NCBI GenBank assembly: GCA_016870865.1
Contig: VGAC01000007.1
Span: forward strand, 52,241-116,240
Length of the DNA: 64,000 nucleotides
Source: Actinomycetota bacterium
Lineage (GTDB): Bacteria; Actinomycetota; Acidimicrobiia; Acidimicrobiales; Ilumatobacteraceae
Direction of reading: 5' to 3'
In this document: piece after piece, positions 26,422 to 34,336 of the stretch
How the letters are laid out: the number at the start of each line of letters is the position of its first letter
Numbering within the stretch: the first letter of the stretch is position 1
Made by a program: the position numbers and the translations under genes
The notes under the pieces: model-generated
What the model was told of the DNA's origin: nothing
Seen by the model: only the letters and a program-made list of their open reading frames with translations
The model's database searches: none

Positions 26422-28111
26422 GGCGGTCAGTTTCGTACGAGTCCATCAGTGCCTCATATCGCGGGCAACGCCCGAGTAGTTCCTCGTGTGTGCCACGGTC
26501 GAACACCCGTCCCTCGACGAGAAAGACAACGTTCCCGATCAATGACACGGTCAACGGTCGGGAGGTGACGACGACGAGGGTTTTGTCACCCAGCCGACCA
26601 ACGAGATTGCGCATGACGACCGCCTCGGTCTGGGGGTCGAGAGCCGACGTCGTGTCGTCGAGCACCACGACGTCGCGATCGGCCAGGAGCGCCCTGGCCA
26701 GCGCCACACGTTGGCGTTGCCCGCCGCTGAGACCAACACCGCGTTCGCCAACTGCCGTGTCGAGTCCGTCAACGAGCTCGGTGACGAAAGACTCCGCGTC
26801 GGCGATGCGAAGCGCCTCGAGAATCTCCTCATCGGATCGTCGTTGCCCAAGGAGCAGGTTTTCCCGCAGTGTTGCAGCGAAGAGAAACGTCTCTTGGAAG
26901 ACCGGCGCCACACCCCGTCGGCCAACTCGCACACGACCGTCGTAGGCCAAGATGCCCGCGATCACCCCGACAAGGGTCGACTTTCCGGAGCCGGTTTCAC
27001 CCACGACGGCAAGGCAAGCCCCCCGTGCGATGTCCAGGTGGTGGATGTCGAGGGTCGGCTCCGCATGTCCGTGTGGAACCACCCGCAGATCCCGAATCTC
27101 GACGCCAAGGCCGTGCACTTTGTCGGGAACCATGGTCGTGAGCATCGCCTCACCGAGCAGGCCGTCGATGTGTGCCAGTCCCGCACGGGAGTGCGGCAAT
27201 TCACTGACGGCGTAGCCGATGATCCGCAACGGGAACGACAGCAGTGTGAACAAATACATGAAGCCACCGAGTTCACCCACGGTCATCTGTCCTTCACCAA
27301 TACGCCAGGATCCGGCGAGCAACAGAACGATGATCCCCGTCGATGGAACCAAGTCGAGAAGCGACTCGAAACGTGAGCGGAAACGCACCGTCTCGATTCG
27401 GGCATCGCGAAGTCTCTCGGCCACTCTGGAAAGTCGACGGGCCTCTCTTTCCTCGGCCCCGAAAGCCTTCACGACGGTCACCGCCTCGAAACTTTCGTGA
27501 ACCGTCGACGAAAGGTCGCCCAGATGTTCTTGGGCCCGCGCGAAGAGCGCGTCGACCCTACGTTGGTAGCGCAGGTTCACACCGGCCAGCAGCGGGATGA
27601 CGCACAAACCGATCCCGCCCAGGATCGGATCCGAAACCAACATTGCGACGGCCGCGAAACCAAGCAGCACCACCACCGAAGAGGCAAAGGGCAACGGTGC
27701 GAGCATCGCCACCGCCGCTTCGGCGTCGATGGTCATGCGCGATATGACCTCTCCCGTCATGCGGGTTCGCAGCCACCACACCGGTTGCTTGCAGATACGG
27801 TCGATGACCGACGTGGCGAGCGTGCCCGCCGCACGCCATTCGGTGATTCCCGCATAACTTCGACGGGTCACCACGCTAGCTGCACGCACGATGCCGACCG
27901 CGGTGATGAGGACCATCGCAAGGACCACCGATTGTGGGCCGACTTTTCCGTCCTCGAATCGCGGGGTTATCGCTTCGTCAATCACACGACTGACGGCAAA
28001 GGCCGACAAGACCGTGCAAACCGCGTACACCGAGGCCCCGCCAATGGCGATGGCAAAACTGCGGCGGTGTTCCCTCGTGATGCGCGATACGAGTGACAGG
28101 AAATCCGACAC
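26411..28111 (-). CDS. ABC exporter half with degenerate ATP site
   Basis: A 566-residue half-transporter, membrane domain then ATPase. Walker A is GETGSGKST and the signature is the normal LSGGQRQ, but Walker B reads VVVLDDTTSALD with aspartate in place of the catalytic glutamate. The H-loop reads VTSRPLT with serine in place of histidine. Together with the altered signature of the partner, this gives one consensus and one degenerate ATP site, as in TM287/288-type heterodimers (family knowledge). The GTG start at 28111 follows a weaker TAGAAC hexamer by 6 nt. Confidence 0.9.
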   Translation of the reverse strand: MSDFLSLVSRITREHRRSFAIAIGGASVYAVCTVLSAFAVSRVIDEAITPRFEDGKVGPQSVVLAMVLITAVGIVRAASVVTRRSYAGITEWRAAGTLATSVIDRICKQPVWWLRTRMTGEVISRMTIDAEAAVAMLAPLPFASSVVVLLGFAAVAMLVSDPILGGIGLCVIPLLAGVNLRYQRRVDALFARAQEHLGDLSSTVHESFEAVTVVKAFGAEEREARRLSRVAERLRDARIETVRFRSRFESLLDLVPSTGIIVLLLAGSWRIGEGQMTVGELGGFMYLFTLLSFPLRIIGYAVSELPHSRAGLAHIDGLLGEAMLTTMVPDKVHGLGVEIRDLRVVPHGHAEPTLDIHHLDIARGACLAVVGETGSGKSTLVGVIAGILAYDGRVRVGRRGVAPVFQETFLFAATLRENLLLGQRRSDEEILEALRIADAESFVTELVDGLDTAVGERGVGLSGGQRQRVALARALLADRDVVVLDDTTSALDPQTEAVVMRNLVGRLGDKTLVVVTSRPLTVSLIGNVVFLVEGRVFDRGTHEELLGRCPRYEALMDSYETDRRER

Positions 28112-28117
28112 ACGGTT

Positions 28118-28123
28118 GTTCTA
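28118..28123 (-). promoter_or_regulatory. Weak -10 hexamer TAGAAC before the ABC exporter operon
   Basis: Minus-strand TAGAAC ends 6 nt before the GTG at 28111 but lacks the final T of the common pattern. On the plus strand a TAGCAT shares its TA. Confidence 0.3.
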
Positions 28124-28138
28124 GCATTTGTCTGGGTC

Positions 28139-28144
28139 TAGCGT
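28139..28144 (+). promoter_or_regulatory. -10 hexamer TAGCGT before the DoxX gene
   Basis: TAGCGT ends 7 nt before the GTG at 28152. It supports that start over the TTG at 28128. Confidence 0.45.
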
Positions 28145-28151
28145 CTCGGGC

Positions 28152-28661
28152 GTGACGCGCCTCGATCTTGCCAGTCTGCTCATGCGCGGAGCCCTCGGTG
28201 TTTGCATCTTCTTGCATGGTGCGAACAAGTGGAAGACGGCCGATTCTCGTCGAGGAACAGCGCGGTGGTTCGCCTCGATCGGGATGCGTCGGCCGAAATT
28301 GCAGGCCGCCATGGCCGCATTCACCGAGATGGGTGGCGGCGTCCTGTTGATGATCGGGCTGTTCGTTCCCACCGCCGGTGCAGCAGTACTTGCGACGATG
28401 ATCGTTGCGATCGTCGTCGCCCACCGCCGTAGGGGCTTCTTCATTTTCAACGAGGGCCAGGGATGGGAATACTGCGCGATGCTCGGAGCCGTGGCCATCG
28501 CGATCTCGGGTATGGGAGGCGGTCGCGCCAGCCTCGATAACGCCCTGGGGATCGATTACGGCGGCACGTGGGGATTCGTGACGGGTCTTGTGCTGGGCAT
28601 CGGCGCAGCAGTCCTCCACCTCCTCGTCTCGTACCGTCCCTCGCCCGCGGAGATGAATTGA
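28152..28661 (+). CDS. DoxX family membrane protein
   Basis: A 169-residue integral membrane protein with about four hydrophobic helices. The first helix region LLMRGALGVCIFLHGANKW, an FASIGMRRPKLQAAMAA turn, and the helix GGGVLLMIGLFVPTAG are DoxX-like. The family takes part in redox or thiol-related membrane functions in some actinobacteria, and its role here is unknown. A TTG start at 28128 would add eight residues. The hexamer at 28139 supports GTG at 28152. It overlaps the next gene by 4 bp (TTGA). Confidence 0.75.
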   Translation: MTRLDLASLLMRGALGVCIFLHGANKWKTADSRRGTARWFASIGMRRPKLQAAMAAFTEMGGGVLLMIGLFVPTAGAAVLATMIVAIVVAHRRRGFFIFNEGQGWEYCAMLGAVAIAISGMGGGRASLDNALGIDYGGTWGFVTGLVLGIGAAVLHLLVSYRPSPAEMN

Positions 28662-29179
28662 GATCCACCCGGGGCTTCGTCAAACCATTGCTGGCGTTCA
28701 TCTGTCTGGGTATCGCCGCGATGTGGGTTTATGCCTTCGGATTCGCGAGCAAGGAGTCCGTCAATCGGATTGGCGACACCAAATGGCAACAATTCGCCGA
28801 GCGTCGTTGCGCGGTTGCGGAGGCCGAGCGCATCGAGCTCGCCGATCTGCGGAAAGTCAATGAGGTCGGTCCCGATGCACTTCGCGAGCGGGCGGTCATC
28901 GTCGACAAGGCGACCGATACCCTCGAGCGAGCGATCGACGACATCTCCGCACGTCCCGTCGCCGACGAAAAAGGTCGCGCCATTGTTCCGCTCTGGCTCG
29001 CCGACTATCGGACCTACCTCGCCGATCGACGTTCATACGCCGACGATCTTCGTGCGGGGATCAACGAACCATTTGCAGAAACCAAGGTCGAGGGCATTCC
29101 GATTTCGGAGAAGATTTCGACCTTCGCTGCGGACAACTTGATGAAATCCTGCGGGGCACCGATCGATCTCTCAGTCTGA
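28658..29179 (+). CDS. Membrane-anchored hypothetical protein
   Basis: A 173-residue protein with one N-terminal membrane helix (FVKPLLAFICLGIAAMWVYA) and a soluble helical remainder rich in charged residues. It has cysteines near ERRCAVAE and KSCGAP. I do not recognise the family. I chose the TTG at 28658 because it overlaps the DoxX stop (TTGA), the same arrangement used by the Sua5 gene at 10813. The membrane topology suggests the body faces outward, which is an inference. The 3' end overlaps the acyltransferase gene by 9 bp. Confidence 0.6.
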   Translation: MRSTRGFVKPLLAFICLGIAAMWVYAFGFASKESVNRIGDTKWQQFAERRCAVAEAERIELADLRKVNEVGPDALRERAVIVDKATDTLERAIDDISARPVADEKGRAIVPLWLADYRTYLADRRSYADDLRAGINEPFAETKVEGIPISEKISTFAADNLMKSCGAPIDLSV

Positions 29180-29836
29180 GGAGCGCTGCCAACCCCGCTC
29201 CGGCGACCACGACTTGATGACTCGTGCCGGAACGCCGACTGCAACGCTGAAATCGGGCAATTCACCGATGACGACCGAATTCGCGCCAACCGCGACATGC
29301 CGTCCGATGCGAGCACCCGGCAAAACCACGGTCCCGTGGCCGAGCCAACTCCCGTCACCGATCGTCACCGGTGCTTCGGGTTGCGACTGCTGTGAGATGG
29401 GTATGCCGGGGTTTTCGTAGCCGTGATTCTGGTCCGTTATGTAAACATGATGACCGGTCCAGACATCGTTGCCGATCTCGATCGCGAGATGACCCACGAT
29501 TCCGCTCCCACGTCCGATCAAACAGCGATCCCCGATTTTGACAACAGGTGATGTCAGGCAGTTCTGGCCGGGAACCATGCCTGCGGACAACGCGACATTA
29601 GGCCCGATCATCGTGCCACGACCGATTTCGATGTACCGCTCATTGAAGATCGTGGTCGTCGGATGACAGATGATGCTGCCCTCACCGAACGACGCAAACA
29701 TCCGACCGCGTGCCGTGTCCGGACCGATGGCCCCGTGCAAGTGAACCCAGCGTGTCCCAGCTTCGATGGCACGAAAAGCCAAGGTGTTGAACCATCGACG
29801 CGCTCTGCTCCCCGCCGGGGTCGACCATACGCCCAC
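29171..29836 (-). CDS. Hexapeptide-repeat acyltransferase
   Basis: A 221-residue protein with left-handed beta-helix repeats (IEIGRGTMIGPNVALSAG, VKIGDRCLIGRGSGIVG, IEIGNDVWTGHHVYI, VTIGDGSWLGHGTVVLPGA cited in parts) and the acetyltransferase-type histidine in GHHVYI. Such enzymes transfer acetyl or acyl groups from CoA to sugars, amines or amino acids. The substrate is not evident. The GTG at 29836 is favoured because TAGATT ends 6 nt before it. It diverges from a ThuA-like gene across 51 bp. Confidence 0.82.
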   Translation of the reverse strand: MGVWSTPAGSRARRWFNTLAFRAIEAGTRWVHLHGAIGPDTARGRMFASFGEGSIICHPTTTIFNERYIEIGRGTMIGPNVALSAGMVPGQNCLTSPVVKIGDRCLIGRGSGIVGHLAIEIGNDVWTGHHVYITDQNHGYENPGIPISQQSQPEAPVTIGDGSWLGHGTVVLPGARIGRHVAVGANSVVIGELPDFSVAVGVPARVIKSWSPERGWQRSSD

Positions 29837-29842
29837 GAGGTG

Positions 29843-29848
29843 AATCTA
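29843..29848 (-). promoter_or_regulatory. -10 hexamer TAGATT before the hexapeptide acyltransferase gene
   Basis: Minus-strand TAGATT ends 6 nt before the GTG at 29836. Confidence 0.5.
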
Positions 29849-29875
29849 ACGCTCGGGGTGATGGGCCGCCTTGGG

Positions 29876-29881
29876 TACTGT
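29876..29881 (+). promoter_or_regulatory. -10 hexamer TACTGT before the second ThuA-like gene
   Basis: TACTGT ends 6 nt before the GTG at 29888. It decides this start over the ATG at 29861 and the open frame reaching back to 29663. Confidence 0.5.
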
Positions 29882-29887
29882 GCGCGT

Positions 29888-30697
29888 GTGGACATCGCTG
29901 ACAGTCGACCCCGGGTCGCATGGCTTGTCGGGGGACACCCCTACGACGCTGCGTCACTGGGACGCTTGTTGGACTCGCTCGATGCCGAAGTCAGTCTCAT
30001 CACATGGCCGACGGCGGGCGAAATGTTCACCCCCTCCGGCGTGATTCGACTGCTCCAAGATTTCGATGTTCTGGCCCTCTACGACATGCCGGGAATCCGA
30101 TTTCGACCGGGTGAAAGCCCCGAGTTCGTCGCTCCCTCCGATGACATCGTTGCTGCCTGGTCGGCCCTCACCAACCGGGGTATGCCCGTTCTGGGTCTCC
30201 ACCACTCGATTGCGTCATGGCCGACGTGGCCGGGTTTTGCAGAGATTCTCAAGGGCCGTTTCCACTACGCGCCTGCCCGCCTGCGCGGGGTCTCCTACCC
30301 CGATTCCGGATACGCAATGAACGTCAAGCAACGCTTCGATGTCGCCATGCCCGATCACCCGGTTTGTGTCGGTCTGCCCACGTCTTTCGAGTTGACCGAT
30401 GAGACCTACCAATGCCCGGTTTTCGATGCCGAGGTCGCGGTTCTCATCCGCACCAACGCTCCGCGGGATGACGCACACCACACATCGGCCTTCGCTGCGG
30501 TACGACGTAAATCCGATCCCCGTTGGCGTCACTCACCCGCATCCGATGCTGTTGCCTGGACCCATTCCTACGGGGCCTCCCAGGTGGTGTATCTGCAACC
30601 CGGTGAGGGACCCGAGTCGTTCGACAATCATTGGTACCGCATGCTCGTCAACAACGCCGTCAAATGGCTGGCAGAGCTCCAACGGAGGAGACAGTGA
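29888..30697 (+). CDS. ThuA-like domain protein (second copy)
   Basis: A 269-residue ThuA-like protein. It opens RPRVAWLVGGHPYD, then has DVLALYDMPGIRF, MPVLGLHHSIASWPTW, and ends WTHSYGASQVVYLQPGEG and NNAVKWLAE. It is only distantly like the copy at 22032, so it is not a recent duplicate. ThuA proteins are linked to sugar catabolism, but the neighbours (a SnoaL-like protein and a nitroreductase) do not point to a sugar. It overlaps the SnoaL-like gene by 4 bp. The function stays open. Confidence 0.72.
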   Translation: MDIADSRPRVAWLVGGHPYDAASLGRLLDSLDAEVSLITWPTAGEMFTPSGVIRLLQDFDVLALYDMPGIRFRPGESPEFVAPSDDIVAAWSALTNRGMPVLGLHHSIASWPTWPGFAEILKGRFHYAPARLRGVSYPDSGYAMNVKQRFDVAMPDHPVCVGLPTSFELTDETYQCPVFDAEVAVLIRTNAPRDDAHHTSAFAAVRRKSDPRWRHSPASDAVAWTHSYGASQVVYLQPGEGPESFDNHWYRMLVNNAVKWLAELQRRRQ

Positions 30698-31200
30698 GCG
30701 CGATCGAATCACAGATTCGTGACGTGATCGACCTCAGCCATCGCTACGCGGCCGGTATCGACCATCGGGATTGGGACCTGTACCGCGCCTGCTTCACCGA
30801 TCCGTGCGAATTCGACTTTTCGAGCTTCAGCGGGACCCCCGCAGCCGTGATGGCCCGCGACACATGGGTCGACAAGGTTCGACGTACGAACGGTTCGTTC
30901 GATGCCACCCAACACCAGATGTCGAACCAGACGGTGACTTTTCGTGATGTCGATCATGCTGTGTGCATCACGGAATTGCGGGCCCAACACTGGTTTGCCC
31001 CCTCGACGATGGATCGAATCGGGCACGCAGGTGGGGTGAACTTCTGTGAACTCGGCGGCCACTACACAAACGAAATCGTCCGTCGGGATGGTGTCTGGCG
31101 CATTGGTCGCTGCCAACTCACGGTTCGTTGGCAGACGGGCAACATGGCTATCTTCGACCTCGCTCGCGCGATTGGCGCCGGAACCCTCTCCAAGGATTAA
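30694..31200 (+). CDS. SnoaL-like (NTF2-fold) protein
   Basis: A 168-residue cone-shaped NTF2-fold protein of the SnoaL_4 type. It has an N-terminal helix (IESQIRDVIDLSHRYAAGID), then HRDWDLYRACFTDP, the usual first part of such domains, and a late GHYTNEIVRRDGVWRIGRCQL strand pair (cited in parts). Members are small hydratases, isomerases, cyclases or dehydratase-like enzymes. The GTG start overlaps the ThuA-like stop by 4 bp, implying joint translation. I cannot name the substrate. Confidence 0.8.
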   Translation: MSAIESQIRDVIDLSHRYAAGIDHRDWDLYRACFTDPCEFDFSSFSGTPAAVMARDTWVDKVRRTNGSFDATQHQMSNQTVTFRDVDHAVCITELRAQHWFAPSTMDRIGHAGGVNFCELGGHYTNEIVRRDGVWRIGRCQLTVRWQTGNMAIFDLARAIGAGTLSKD

Positions 31201-31215
31201 AGAAACGAGACGTTG

Positions 31216-31872
31216 ATGGATATCTACGGTGCCCTGTACACAACTCGCGCGATGCGCAGGGTCAAGACCGACCCGATACCCGAAGATGTTGTCAAACGGT
31301 TGCTCGACGCTGCGATCCGCGCCCCCTCGGGTGGCAACCAGCAAAAGTGGCGTTTTCTCCTGCTCGCCGATCCCGCAAAAAAGGCGAGACTGCAAACGCT
31401 CTACCGCGAGGGCCTCACCGAACTGAACGCTACCCAGTACAAATCGGTCATGGACCTGATCCGCAACGGTGATCCACACGACCCGGCGGTGATTCAGGCC
31501 AAGAAGACCAACGCGAGCGCGGAGTGGCTGGCCGACAACCTTGCCAGGGTGCCCCTCATCGTTTTTGCGTGGGGCAAGCCGAACGGTGAGAGCTCGATTT
31601 ATCCTGCCCTGTGGAGCCTGCAGTTGGCCGCGACCGCCGAAGGCGTCGGATCAGCACTGACCACCCTGCTTTTCAAGAAACACACCCAACAGGTGCTCGA
31701 CATCCTCGGCGCACCCGAGCCGACCGAATGGGTGCCGATGGCGATGGTCACTTTGGGCTACCCCACCGGTCGTTGGGCAGTGGCCCAGCGTCAACCCGCA
31801 CACGAGGTGACTTTTCAGGATTCCTGGGGAGTTCCCGTCTCGTGGAGGGTCGAGGAACCCCTCTGGCAGTAG
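31216..31872 (+). CDS. Nitroreductase family protein
   Basis: A 218-residue FMN-dependent nitroreductase-fold protein. The N-terminal YTTRAMRRVKTDPIP and RAPSGGNQQKWRFLLL segments bind FMN, and WSLQLAATAEGVGSALT and VPMAMVTLGYPTGRW are typical later parts. These enzymes reduce nitro groups, quinones or flavins using NAD(P)H. The ATG at 31216 comes 15 bp after the SnoaL-like gene, with a weak GAGA nearby. It lies at the end of a ThuA-SnoaL-nitroreductase run. Its TAG stop also begins a TAGCGT hexamer. Confidence 0.82.
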   Translation: MDIYGALYTTRAMRRVKTDPIPEDVVKRLLDAAIRAPSGGNQQKWRFLLLADPAKKARLQTLYREGLTELNATQYKSVMDLIRNGDPHDPAVIQAKKTNASAEWLADNLARVPLIVFAWGKPNGESSIYPALWSLQLAATAEGVGSALTTLLFKKHTQQVLDILGAPEPTEWVPMAMVTLGYPTGRWAVAQRQPAHEVTFQDSWGVPVSWRVEEPLWQ

Positions 31873-31914
31873 CGTTCGGATGACCAAGCGTCTCATCCCC
31901 AGGACACCGCACCG

Positions 31915-32736
31915 ATGACAACCACCCCTCGCAAGGCCGTCACTGTTCCTCTTCTCGCGGAGCTGAAGTTGCACGGCCAGAAGATCACGATGATCACCGC
32001 CTACGACGCGACCTTTGCAGCGATCGTCGATGCTTCGGGCGTCGACGTGATTCTCGTCGGGGATTCTGTCGCCACCACCGTGCAGGGCGAGGCCAACACC
32101 ATCCCCGTCACGATGGAGGAAATGGAATATCACGTTCGCCTGGTGCGCCGAGCCGCGCCCAAGGCCCTCGTCGTTGGTGACCTGCCCTTCGGCAGCTACC
32201 AGGTCGGCTCCAGCCAGGCTGTCGCCAACTCCGTTCGTCTCATCAAGGCCGGTGCGCAAGCAGTGAAACTCGAGGGTGGACTGACGATCGCCGACTCGAT
32301 TCGCGCCATTGCCGATGCCGACATTCCGATCATGGGTCACATCGGCCTCACCCCACAGAGCGTTCACCGAATGGGCGGCCACAAAGTGCAGGGCCGCAGA
32401 GACGGTTTCGAGGCAGGAGGACGCCAACGGCTGCTCGAAGACGCGCATGCGGTGGAACAAGCCGGTGCTTTCGCGGTCGTGCTCGAGGGAATCCCGGCCC
32501 TGTTGGCCGCTGAAATCACGACGAAACTGTCGATCCCGACGATTGGCATCGGCGCGGGCGCCCAGTGCGACGGCCAGGTTCTGGTCCTCCACGACGTCCT
32601 TGGCCTTTCGCTGCGCGAACTGACGTTCACCAAGAAGTTCGCCGACATCCGCGGCGCCAGCACCGATGCGTGTCGGCAGTTCGTCGACGAAGTGCGCGCC
32701 GGGCTCTGGCCCGATGACGCCCACTCCTTCGAATAG
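31915..32736 (+). CDS. panB: 3-methyl-2-oxobutanoate hydroxymethyltransferase
   Basis: A 273-residue ketopantoate hydroxymethyltransferase, first step of pantothenate synthesis, adding a one-carbon unit from methylene-tetrahydrofolate. The features are ITAYDATFAAIVDASGVD, LVGDSVATTVQG with the metal-binding aspartate, PFGSYQVGSSQA, AVKLEGG, and HIGLTPQSVHRMGGHKVQGR. The length matches the family. The leader holds an AGGA before the ATG and possibly a TAGCGT hexamer at 31870. The panC gene follows after 14 bp. Confidence 0.95.
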   Translation: MTTTPRKAVTVPLLAELKLHGQKITMITAYDATFAAIVDASGVDVILVGDSVATTVQGEANTIPVTMEEMEYHVRLVRRAAPKALVVGDLPFGSYQVGSSQAVANSVRLIKAGAQAVKLEGGLTIADSIRAIADADIPIMGHIGLTPQSVHRMGGHKVQGRRDGFEAGGRQRLLEDAHAVEQAGAFAVVLEGIPALLAAEITTKLSIPTIGIGAGAQCDGQVLVLHDVLGLSLRELTFTKKFADIRGASTDACRQFVDEVRAGLWPDDAHSFE

Positions 32737-32750
32737 GTGCGGGCCACCAC

Positions 32751-33614
32751 TTGCGTCTCGTCACCGCGATCGATGACGTTCGTCGGGCGATTCAGGCTGC
32801 GAAATCCAGCGGTGCCACCGTTGCCTTTGTGCCCACGATGGGCGCCTTGCACGCCGGTCATCTCTCACTGATCGAGCGCGCCCACGCAGAGGGCTCATTC
32901 GTCGTCGTGTCGATTTTCGTCAATCCCCTGCAATTCAACGACCACGCTGATCTCGCCGCCTATCCGCGCGACGTGGAGGCTGACGTGAAGATGTGCAGGA
33001 CGGCGGGCGTGGACTTGGTGTGGTGTCCGGAGAGCGAAATGATCTATCCGGAGGGCTTCGAAACCTATGTCGAGCTGGGCCCCTTGGCCGACGTACTGGA
33101 GGGCTTGCACCGCCCGGGGCACTTCGCGGGCATGGCGACGGTCGTCCTCAAGTTGCTCAACGTCGTCGCACCCGACGTGGCCTGCTTTGGTCGCAAGGAT
33201 CTACAGCAAATAGCAATCGTGCGGCGAATGGTGCGCGACTTCAACCTGCCGGTGCGAATCATCGCCTGTCGCACGGTGCGCGAGGAGGATGGGCTGGCGC
33301 TCTCGAGTCGCAACACAAAACTTTCCGGCGAGGCGCGTGCGGTTGCCACGCATCTTTTCCGCGTCATTCACCAGGCGGCTCGGGCCATTCAGTCGGGTGA
33401 ACGGGCCGACGAGGCCTGCGAATTGGCGATCGCCGACCTCGCCTCGAGGCCGGGTCTGGACCTCGAGTATCTCGAGGTGGTGGATCGTGATTCGCTTGCG
33501 CCCATCACCCACGAGCGCCTTGCGGAGGCCGTTGTCGTCGTGGCGGCAGTCGTGGGAGGTGTTCGGTTGATCGACAACATCGACGTCCACGCTGCATCCG
33601 AGGATCCCCGATGA
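32751..33614 (+). CDS. panC: Pantothenate synthetase
   Basis: A 287-residue pantoate-beta-alanine ligase. It has the PTMGALHAGHLSLI nucleotide-binding motif near residue 27, FVNPLQFN, CFGRKDLQQ, and SSRNTKLSGEAR containing the KMSKS-like element. It completes pantothenate from pantoate and beta-alanine with ATP. The start is a TTG at 32751, with no better in-frame start close by. It overlaps the following DinB-like gene by 4 bp, and panB precedes it. panD is not in this window. Confidence 0.93.
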   Translation: MRLVTAIDDVRRAIQAAKSSGATVAFVPTMGALHAGHLSLIERAHAEGSFVVVSIFVNPLQFNDHADLAAYPRDVEADVKMCRTAGVDLVWCPESEMIYPEGFETYVELGPLADVLEGLHRPGHFAGMATVVLKLLNVVAPDVACFGRKDLQQIAIVRRMVRDFNLPVRIIACRTVREEDGLALSSRNTKLSGEARAVATHLFRVIHQAARAIQSGERADEACELAIADLASRPGLDLEYLEVVDRDSLAPITHERLAEAVVVVAAVVGGVRLIDNIDVHAASEDPR

Positions 33615-34324
33615 ATCAGTTCGACGCCGACTATCTCGCCCACGAGTACTTTCTCGCACGCCAAAGAATTGTCGGGCTGCTCGAGGGGCGAAGCCGGGAG
33701 GTTGCCGACCTGCCGGTACAAACCTGTCCTGATTGGAATGTCCATGATTTGATGGCCCATGTCTCGGGCCTCGCCGCGGAAATCGTCAAGGGCAATCCCC
33801 CGGGATCCGACTCGCAAGCCTGGGTCGATGCGATCATCGATGCCCGTCGCGGCGTGGACCTCGATGGCCTGCTCGAGGAGTGGTCCATCGTTGGTCCCGT
33901 CTTTGAAGAGATGGCAGCCCAGACGCGTCGCCTGTCGGTTCCGCTCTCCTATGACACCGTGGTCCACGAACACGACCTGCGCCACGCCATCGGTGCGCCC
34001 GGCGCACGCGACTCGAGCGGCGTGATGGCGGCGATGGAGGTCGGTGTATGGCTGATGACAAACGATCTGGATCGCAGGCAGTTCGGCCGGGTGAACTTGC
34101 GTGCGGGTGGCCGCGATTGGTCGTGTGGGTCAGGCGAGGTTCGGCTCGGACTCGACCTCGATGCCGCGCAGGTGTCGGCCACGCCCGTGTGGGAACTGCT
34201 CCGCGTCACGGGCAGCAGGCGAAGCCACGCGCAGGCGAAGGCCCTGCCCTGGACGGGGGACTTCGAACGTGGTCTGGCCGCGATGTTGCACATGGAGCTG
34301 CCCGTCGACGACATCCACGAGTGA
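33611..34324 (+). CDS. Maleylpyruvate-isomerase/DinB-like protein (mycothiol-type)
   Basis: A 237-residue DinB-fold protein of the mycothiol-dependent maleylpyruvate isomerase N-terminal family. The metal-binding histidines are probably in VHDLMAHVSG near residue 43 and in HEHDLRHA near residue 120, giving the usual three-histidine site. The family uses mycothiol in several detoxification reactions, and the substrate here is unknown. It overlaps panC by 4 bp, although a link to pantothenate is not obvious. Confidence 0.78.
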   Translation: MNQFDADYLAHEYFLARQRIVGLLEGRSREVADLPVQTCPDWNVHDLMAHVSGLAAEIVKGNPPGSDSQAWVDAIIDARRGVDLDGLLEEWSIVGPVFEEMAAQTRRLSVPLSYDTVVHEHDLRHAIGAPGARDSSGVMAAMEVGVWLMTNDLDRRQFGRVNLRAGGRDWSCGSGEVRLGLDLDAAQVSATPVWELLRVTGSRRSHAQAKALPWTGDFERGLAAMLHMELPVDDIHE

Positions 34325-34336
34325 GGGGTTGCGGGT

